Assembly (NCBI GenBank): GCA_017654735.1
Contig: JADPYG010000088.1
Span: 4,650,001 to 4,714,000, forward strand
Length of the DNA stretch: 64,000 nucleotides
Source: Vishniacozyma victoriae
Taxonomy: Eukaryota > Basidiomycota > Tremellomycetes > Tremellales > Bulleribasidiaceae
Direction of reading: 5' to 3'
In this document: positions 56,299 through 64,000 of the stretch, piece after piece
How the letters are laid out: each line of letters starts with the position of its first letter
Numbering within the stretch: the first letter of the stretch is position 1
Notes under the pieces: generated by a model
Databases searched by the model: none
What the model saw: only the letters and a program-made list of their open reading frames with translations
What the model was told of the DNA's origin: nothing
Translations under genes and position numbers: made by a program

Positions 56299-58573
56299 AT
56301 GTCGGACGATGAATTTCCGGAAATGTCGCCGGCGCCATTTACACCTACCAACAAGCGCGTCGCATATTTCTACGATCAAGACGTGGGGAACTACGTCTAC
56401 TACCTTGGTCACCCCATGAAACCACACCGAATACGAATGGCACACAACCTGATCGTAATGTACGGGATGTGCGAGGACGAAGAGACAGAAGCCGACAATC
56501 AAGAAGAAGGAGCAAGGCGAATGAATGATCCCCTCTACGGTGCTAATGGGTTAAATGGACATGCGGGAGGCAGTATGGATAATTCGGATGAGAAATATGA
56601 TAAGGCAGTAGCGAGGGGATCGAGGAGTACGAGGATGCAGTGTTTCAGACCCAGGCGGGCGAATAAGAATGATATGACGAGATTTCATACAGATGAATAT
56701 GTGGAGTTGTTGGAGCAGGTGAATCCTGATAATGGAGAGTCGTTGACTGGAGGAGGAATGAGATGTGAGTGCAATCCATCTTTAAAGGCCAACGACTGAT
56801 AGACAGGTCTGACGGGTGATGATTGTCCACCTTTTGAGGGTGTGTTCGAATTCTGTTCAATATCGGCGGGTGGTTCGATAGGTCAGTGTCCTCTTCCGTC
56901 GTATGAACTGCGCTGATTATCAGCCGCCGCACAAAAGCTGAACGCGGGTGCGGCGGACATCGCCATCAACTGGGCAGGAGGGCTACATCATGCCAAGAAG
57001 ACGGAAGCTAGTGGTTTCTGCTATATCAACGATATGTACGTTGTGTCGCACTTGAGAGACGAAGACAACTGATCAATAGTGTCCTAGGTATCCTGGAACT
57101 GTTACGGTAAGCTCGTCGACATCGGTTAGGAACACGAGCTGATCAATAGCATACACCCCCGAGTCCTATATATAGATGTCGATGTCCATCACGGTGATGG
57201 TGTCGAGGAGGCTTTCTACACCACTGATAGAGTCATGACTGCCTCTTTTCATCGATTTGGAGAGTTCTTCCCTGGGACAGGAGACGTTCGGGTAAGCTCA
57301 TTCGTTCTAATCATTAGCACAAGCTAATTGTCAGGACGTCGGCATGAAGAGAGGGAAAGGATATTCGGTCAATGTCCCACTACGTGATGGGATCAATGAT
57401 CAGTCTTTCCATTCCATCTTCAAACCCGTCAGCACCTGTTTAACAAGCCCAGGGTCAAGCTGATGGACAGGTGATGCAACATATTATCGACTGGTATCGT
57501 CCCGGTGCGATCGTGCTCCAAATGGGAGCGGATTCCTTGGCCGGAGACAAGCTTGGAGGGTTCAATCTCACTTTAGATGGTAAGTTGACATTGGTCCTAG
57601 ATACTGAAGCTGACAATCAGGTCACGCCGAGTGTGCGAGGTTTATCAAGAGTTTCGGTATTCCTACGATGATGCTCGGGGGAGGGGGTTACACAATGTAA
57701 GCTAGCTCGGCTTGTTCTAGATTGAAGCTGACGGGATAGCAAAAACGTAGCCAGAGCGTGGACACTTGAGACTGCCGTGATGTGTGATCGTACATTATCA
57801 CATGATTTGCCGTATAATCAATAGTAAGCTGAACAGTTCAGATCCCCGTAACTTAGCTGACCTCGCCAGCATGGAGTACTATGGTCCTCGCTATAAGCTT
57901 GAAGTTCTAGCCAACAACGCCGACGATCACAACCCTCCAGAGTACTTGGAAAAGATCAAGTGAGTCGAAAAGAGGTATCGGCGTTGCAGCGGCTAATCAC
58001 GCAGGCGTACGGTAATTGACGGACTAAAGGATCTGCCGTTCGCACCCAGTGCACCTGTCAAATCGATTCCGTCTAAATCACTGGGCGAGCGATTAGGTAT
58101 GGGTGTTGCTGAGCTCAACGAACCAGAAGATGATGTTGAAGCCAAAGTCAAGAGTAAGTTCCTACTTCATTTGTGGCGTACGAGACTGACGGGTAGGATT
58201 ATTGCGCCGCAGGAATGGGTACGAATCAGCCTCCTCTTCCGAAGACGAATCTGAAGATGTCCCATCGGCAACCCGCTCACGTCGCCAAGGTGGTCAGGAG
58301 AGTCGTGCTCCGCCAGTAGCCCGACGTAGGGACACCGATATGTCTGTCGACGACGATCCATGCCGAGTCAAGAAACGTACATTCTTTTCATCTTCCGGTC
58401 TCTCCAAATCAAGACGTCCGAATGGGAATGTCAATGGTAATATCAATAGTAGGATCAAGGATCAGATGTCGATGAGTATGGGCTTGGGCGCAGGTGGAAT
58501 CACAGAGTGGTCTCTAGGCATGAGTGCCTCAGCAGCTCCATCTAGGCAAGGTAGTCCGTCAAGTCAGTCTTAG
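56299..58573 (+). CDS. RPD3: Class I histone deacetylase, Rpd3-type
   Basis: A zinc-dependent lysine deacetylase of transcriptional corepressor complexes. It shows [36 protein letters not shown], then, after an insertion, [40 protein letters not shown] carries the catalytic His pair. [20 protein letters not shown] and [17 protein letters not shown] hold the zinc-binding Asp/His residues, and GGGGYTIKNVARAW has the catalytic Tyr. All active-site residues are intact. Two oddities are the roughly 48-residue acidic/Gly insertion after MYGMCEDE and a Met replacing the usual Cys in the VLQ-x-GADS strand. The C-terminal tail is long, basic and Ser-rich. At least twelve exons, including one of 27 nt. 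About 560 residues. The [21 protein letters not shown] form favours Rpd3 over Hos2. Confidence 0.88.
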
Positions 58574-59443
58574 TGGGCAAAGGGGGTTTGTGGTTGTAGT
58601 TAGATTGTTCACATTATTTCGCCATGTGTACTTAGGTAGTTACGTAGTCGAGTAGATGAGATACATAATCCTCATTCTGCCCCGCGGAGCACTGTTTACT
58701 TTACTGATGAAACGTTGGGGACGGAATTGCGGGTCAAGAGGAGTTCAGGTTATCTTGAGAGAACCCTGAACCAGGGCGTTTATAGTATCAGCTGACTATT
58801 TGTTGCATGGTTACCGACGGTGAATACCTCGCCAAGCAAGATGGGCCTGCTGCTTGAGCACTATGGGTCCTAGCTGACTTGCTGCTGAACCCAGTATAGG
58901 ACGTTGTGAGAACCAAACAAGTCCCAATAGTCTGGTATGCCCCGGTCTAGCCCGAGTGTTGCTTAAATATTCAGGGATTAAGTTAACTAATGCCCAATTG
59001 ACACCCTGAACCTCCTTTAGTCGAATCCGTCGTTCAACTTGTTCTGGTTTCCAACAACACTCTGTTTATTATTACTCATTCTAACAACTCGAGCAGCTAG
59101 CTTGTACATAGTAGAGTACAGGAAGGGGAAGAGAGATATCCGTAGCTAGAGTGTGTGCGCGGATAGAAGTCAACTCAAAAGGATAAACTTCGGAGTACGT
59201 CACGTCCCATCCAACCCAGCCCCACCCATTTTGTCGAATTATACGAAACGAAACCTTCGGCCTGGACCAAATTATACTTTTGGACACGAAACTTCTTCTG
59301 TTCTCCCATTCCCTTTTCACATTGACTTGTTTGGTTGTTTTGAAACCTCGCCACCATCTTGTTCTTATACTTATACCTAGTCTTTCGTTAGAAATACAAT
59401 TCTTCATCCTTACACCTATTCAGTACAATAAAACAACATCACC
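58574..59443. other. Gene-free spacer before glycogenin
   Basis: About 870 bp. It includes the HDAC 3' flank and the glycogenin promoter. The last 150 bp are CT-rich leader sequence. No gene is supported. Confidence 0.45.
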
Positions 59444-62050
59444 ATGTCGTCGAACCCGAATACGAACGCATTCGTGACTCTTCTCACTACAGACTCGTAC
59501 CTCCCCGGAGCACTTGTTTTGCTTTATTCACTACACGAACTTCATCCTTCGCCTCGCGATTTCAAGATTGTCGCCTTGGTTACCCCAGAAACCGTAGATG
59601 CCAAGTCGATTAAAGATTTACGAAAGGCAGGATATGATTTGGTCATTGGAGTCGAACCTATTGGAAGTGGAGTTCCAGGCAAGGAAGCACTCAATTTAAT
59701 GGGTACATCCCCTTGAATCAAAATATCTGTGAATTAGGCTAATCATCAGGTCGACCAGATTTGAACCTCGCATTGACCAAGCTTCACCTCTTCAGACTCG
59801 GATCATTATTCTCGACAGTCATTTATCTTGACGCCGATGTCTTGCCTATGCGACCCCTATCACACCTATTCACTTCAACCGCTCCTCACCGACTATCAGC
59901 TTGTTCCGATACAGGATGGCCCGACTGCTTCAATTCCGGAGTCATGGTCATTAGACCACAAGAAAGTGATTGGCTAGGTTTGAAAGGACTATTGAAATCT
60001 GGAGAAGGTGATCAAGGGATCTTTGAGTCCAGCGGCGGAAATGGAAGTTTCGACGGAGCAGATCAGGGTTTGTTGAACGAATGGTTCTCTGAGGAAGGAG
60101 GTGGTGGAGAGTGGAATCGATTGTCTTTTACGTGAGTACTCGCTGGCGTGATTTCGGACTTGACTAATGATAGATACAATGTCACTCCCTCCGCTGCTTA
60201 CACCTACGCTCCAGCATACCGTCGATATGGCCACAAGATCAATGCTGTGCATTTCATCGGTCCCAACAAGCCTTGGGCCAGTCTCAAGCACCGACCCCCT
60301 GGAACACCAAATTTGGAAAAGCAGGATGCTTCATATGATTGTGAGTCGGCCGTTCGTAAACCAGGAACAAGGCTGATACCCAGACCCATACCTCATTGAC
60401 CGATGGTACGCAGTCTACGACCGTAATGTTCGACCTCAAAAGTCACTCAGTTCCGACGCTCAACGATTCGCAGTACCCGAGCACGTTGCTGTTTGGAACC
60501 GATCTGGAGTCCCTTCCCAGCCAGAAGACCGACTTGACTTGGACTCGCTCAAGGCTGCTGCTCAGAAAGGCCTGAGTGCTTTCAGCGAAACTGGACAGTA
60601 CATCAGTTTGCCTCTTGATGGCCGGATTGATCTCTTGATGCCCAAGCCCTCTTCCAAAAAGGTCTCATCCAAGGACTCTACACCATCTTCTTCTACCGCC
60701 CCTGGTCCACCTGCCACGAGTGCCGGTTCCTCCACCAAAGCCATTGCCGCTCCCAAACCTCAATGGTACAAGCAACAAGCGGATCAGTCGCAGACATGGG
60801 ACGCTGTTCACTACGCTCCTCCTCAACATGGCGAGCCCGAGATGAAGGTCCCGATGGATGCAAGATACAAACCTGCTTGGGAACGTCCTACAGCTGAACA
60901 ATCGGCATACCACTCTCAATCCCGATCGCAGCAATCCCAGTATCCTACTCTACCTCAAAATGTCCGTCACGACGAGTGGTACAAACAGTACACTCAGTCT
61001 GCGCCTGACCGTGAAAACGTCCGAGCAGTCTTTCCATGGGAGAAACAAGGACGACAACAAGCCGAAAGGGTATTCCCCCGAGGCGACACTCCACCTCCAC
61101 ATCAGCATAGCATGCCGCGTGTGAGTATACAGGAAGCCACACCTACCCATTCGCCCGATCAGCAACAGCAACAATCGCGATCGACTCCTCAGCCTGCTCA
61201 ACCACCACGCAGTATGGCCGAAGCGATGGCATCGTACAAGAATGCCTGGGATGCTGATCCTCGGATCGGTAAATACGTGGATCGATTGACGGGTGGTCAG
61301 AAATCGCGCCATGCGCACTCGTCATCCGATTTCGGAAATATCGATCCTGGTTCGCTTCAGTCGATGCCTGGAACACCCAACAACAGCAAGATCCAGCAAG
61401 CAGCGTGGCCTGATCATGGCAATCGATCAGATTCGAGCGAAGATGGGGATGATGAAGATGATGGTGATGATGAACCTGATATTGGATCCAGTCCGCCTCC
61501 TCTGCCCAGGGCTCCTGGGCAAGATATCAAGGCGATCCCGTTCTCTCTTCCCGATGGTCCTGGGTACTATAAATCGAATGCGAAATACAGGGATCGACAA
61601 TCACAGACTGATAATCCCTCGTCTCGTGATCAAACAGTTCAAGCTGTTGAAGGACACGTTTCCCCCGCCGTCCAAACACAACGACTCCCCTCTTTCTCCG
61701 GTAGACGTCCACCCCATCGATCTCATCCTTCTTCATCTTACGATACTCCTAAACCAGTAACGCCCGCTCAGAATCGACAAAGACCACCCATCTCCTCCCA
61801 GACTCACAACTCTCAATCATCTTCTTCATCCCGGTACCCAGGCCAAAGTCCTCCTTTGACTCAATCACCTCAATTCAATGACCCTTCCAAAACAAATCCG
61901 AACAACAACAAGGGAACGACGAGGGTATTTGCTCAATCTACTGATGTGGATATGAGGAAACAGGATTCTCATAAAGTCTTGTCGAGGTTTATGCAGGCTG
62001 GGACTTTTGCTCAGTCTGGAGGAGCGGGACCGGGCGGTAAGCCCGCTTAG
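59444..62050 (+). CDS. Glycogenin glucosyltransferase
   Basis: The self-glucosylating primer of glycogen synthesis (GT8 family). The catalytic domain starts at residue 8 with FVTLLTTDSYLPGALVLLYS. DLNLALTKLHLFRL and the DxD motif VIYLDADVLPMRPL follow. Next are CFNSGVMVI, SFDGADQGLLNEWF, NVTPSAAYTYAPAYRRYG and the sugar-binding AVHFIGPNKPW. Four exons (59444-59701, then junctions near 59750, 60132 and 60341-60385) join in phase, restoring YLIDRWYAVYDRN. The very long tail is Ser/Pro/Gln-rich. It ends with the glycogen-synthase-binding motif RVFAQSTDVDMRKQDSHKVL followed by SRFMQAGTF, the conserved C-terminal signature of glycogenins. About 820 residues, longer than yeast Glg1/Glg2 owing to the tail. 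Confidence 0.92.
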
Positions 62051-63980
62051 GTCTTTTTTTGGTTTGGTGGGCTCTTGGTTCTTGGTTGGTGACTCTTGAC
62101 TCTTGATTCGGATAGAACATACATTACATTTCATATATCATATTTACATTCATTGCCTATAGTCTTTCTCCTTCTCATTCTCGGTTTGATCGATGAATAT
62201 GATACCTCGTCCAGATGAATACACTGTGTATTCCCTGTGCCAGTCTAGCTCCCTCACCCGGTCCTGGCCAACAAAAGCTCTCGAGCCACCGCCTGCGAGA
62301 CACTGCGGGAGGCGGTCACAGCATGTCTTTTCAGCGCGTCGTCATGTACTCTAACAAGGCAACCTGTCTTTTCGTGCCTAGCAATAATCAAGTTGAACGT
62401 ACACCTTCTGCCCAGTGTCTGCAGATGTCTTCTGACACATTTGGACAGACTGGATCTTGGAACGTCGACTGCGATCCTGCTGCCAGAGATCCGTAGATGG
62501 AAGCATGACATGTCCGCACATCCTGCATATTTCGACACTACTGTATGTACACTCTGCTGTTTGTCCGTGATGCCTTCCTTTCCATTGACTACGATTCCAT
62601 TGACTTCGATTCCATTGACTTTCTTGTCTCCCAAACTCTGATTGCATTGAGCTTCCTTGTAATTCTTTAGCTCGGCGCGATGATCAACATCGGGCACATG
62701 TGTCCAAGTAACAATCCATAAGTTTGATCGCGACACTACCACCGAAGGGAGATGGAAAGGGCTTGCCCTCGCATCAGTGGTAACAATTTCCGATCACGGT
62801 CCATCGCCTTCACTACAATACCCCTCATAAAAATCCCCATGATCTCCTCCTCATTGGATGTTGGCTTGTTTGGGTCCAGCGTCACATGACGCCCAAGATG
62901 TGTAGAAAGCTTCGGGACCGCTGGTAGCGTAGTCGAACTGGTAATAGAGGAGACTTTCTTGTCGTACGGTTCCCGCGAAGGTCAGGAGCCACATAACTTC
63001 GGTCGGTCGCCAGTATCAGTTATGATACTGCTAGGCCTAAGCGAGCCAACGGCTTGTTTGGTGTAGACCTTGTGAGCGGTGAATGATGGTTGAGATCTAG
63101 ACCATTGATCCTCTGTTCGACGACAAGACTCTCAGTCCAGCTTGCACCTCCGTCAGGCGGCTAGTAGCATCTGCGATGATGCCAGAGACTGGGGTGTCCC
63201 ACCACAGGCTACTGGGTAACAATAGATGAAATAGGAAGTTGGCCAATTCAAGAGATGTGGGGATATCAGTATGCTGGTTTGATCGTGCAACTTTACCCAC
63301 CTTGGCTCTTATTCCCGCTTTAATTGGTAGACATCCTCTCAGCATCATGCAGTGTTTCTGCCATTTGACGAGAGCGAGGCTGGAAGAAACTAATTTGCTT
63401 CATTCGGAGTCAATACCTGCAGGTACGACATCCGAATTGGAGCGACGACGATCGAGATTGATCGACAGTCTGGGGCTGAGGAGGCATGGGACTCGAAGAT
63501 GACCCTAAAATTGGCTCCACCAGATTGCGTAGCTGACGGGGAGCATCTGTGCTCACACCCTTTTACTACGTCAGACTGCATACTCGCGCAACTCCGACAT
63601 GCAGAATATGCATACGCCCGGGACCGGTATACCACACGTCTAGAGTACCGAACATCGGGTCCTGACGTTACTAAATCTCGACCGAACGTTGACGGACTGG
63701 TAACATTACTGGTACGTAAGCTATCAACGATTGTGAATCTTTTGTCTAAGCTCAATTGGGACATCGGCAAGCAAACAAAATATAGTCCGCTCGCCTCGCT
63801 GCCAGCCAGACGGCAGCAAGCGCCGGTATGTAAGCTTGACAGGCATGGTACCTGCTTGGCTATCCGCGAATAACCAAGGGCCTATGCACTCGCCCCACTC
63901 TACCCCGGTTTCTTCGGGCAGAGACTTTCACCGTCAATGCGCTTTCTCCGGGATCAAATGTCAGCTCAATTAGACACGGG
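62051..63980. other. Gene-free region downstream of glycogenin
   Basis: About 1.9 kb without a supported gene. The longest frames (162 codons minus at 62254-62742; 124 codons plus at 63499-63873) have no recognisable motif and no clear start signal. One is partly made from the tandem repeat at 62581-62625. It could hold a non-coding RNA or degenerate mobile element remnants, but nothing in it lets me say which. Confidence 0.5.
62581..62625. repeat. Tandem 15-mer, three copies
   Basis: Three consecutive units of TCCATTGACTTCGAT, with one or two base changes in the first and third copies. No gene is associated. Confidence 0.85.
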
Positions 63981-64000
63981 AGCGAGGTGGCGTAATGGAA
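63981..64000 (+). tRNA. Partial initiator tRNA-Met (5' end only)
   Basis: The final 20 bases, AGCGAGGTGGCGTAATGGAA, match the start of eukaryotic initiator tRNA-Met: the AGC start, the GTGGCG A-box core and the ATGGAAG-type D-loop. The rest lies beyond the window edge, so anticodon and B box cannot be checked. Confidence 0.5.

Noticed and set aside
62254..62742. 162-codon minus-strand frame after glycogenin
   Set aside because: Part of it is translated from the 15-mer tandem repeat (NGIEVNGIVVNGKE), and neither end resembles a known protein.
63499..63873. 124-codon plus-strand frame near the window end
   Set aside because: No motif, poor start context and overlap with an equally long minus-strand frame.

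Overview
The window looks like nuclear DNA of a basidiomycete yeast, most likely a tremellomycete (Cryptococcus/Kwoniella-like). The basis is the gene content (actin, Ypt1, Cdc14, Cog2, Shr3, glycogenin, Rpd3-type deacetylase) and the intron style: almost every conserved gene is cut by many introns of about 37-60 nt with GTRNGY donors and a CTRAY branch site only a few bases before the AG. Exon structures below were built by hand from splice signals, reading frame and remembered family motifs. They were not aligned to any database.

Layout. 0.5-18.3 kb is a dense block of conserved genes: actin, mitoribosomal mS29, a His/Pro/Gly-rich protein, COG2, a small membrane protein, QCR10, YPT1, SHR3, CDC14, ATP synthase subunit k and mitoribosomal L16. 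18.5-26.1 kb is different: small, intronless, unrecognised Ser/Thr/Pro-rich genes with long spacers surround one intron-rich amidohydrolase. Four of these small genes have a near-perfect TATA box 81-102 bp before the ATG. This is the accessory-looking part of the window and the best candidate for something undescribed. 26.5-62 kb returns to conserved genes: an SMP/C2 lipid-transfer-like protein, a small nuclear-like protein, an MFS transporter, a metallo-beta-lactamase-fold hydrolase, an ABCF ATPase, a DUF1992-UbiB kinase fusion, an RRG9/neugrin-like protein, an EH-like/thiamine pyrophosphokinase fusion, an epoxide hydrolase, a CCCH FG-nucleoporin, a sugar transporter, mitochondrial ClpX, an Rpd3-type HDAC and glycogenin. 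62.05-63.98 kb holds no gene I can support, and the last 20 bases look like the start of an initiator tRNA-Met cut by the window edge.

Themes. Mitochondrial functions are frequent (mS29, uL16m, QCR10, ATP19, RRG9-like, ClpX, UbiB-like kinase). The most unusual structural features are very small exons (4 nt in the metallo-beta-lactamase gene, 11 nt in ATP19, 19 and 23 nt in QCR10), a probable GC-AG intron in the amidohydrolase, and two domain fusions carried on single continuous reading frames.
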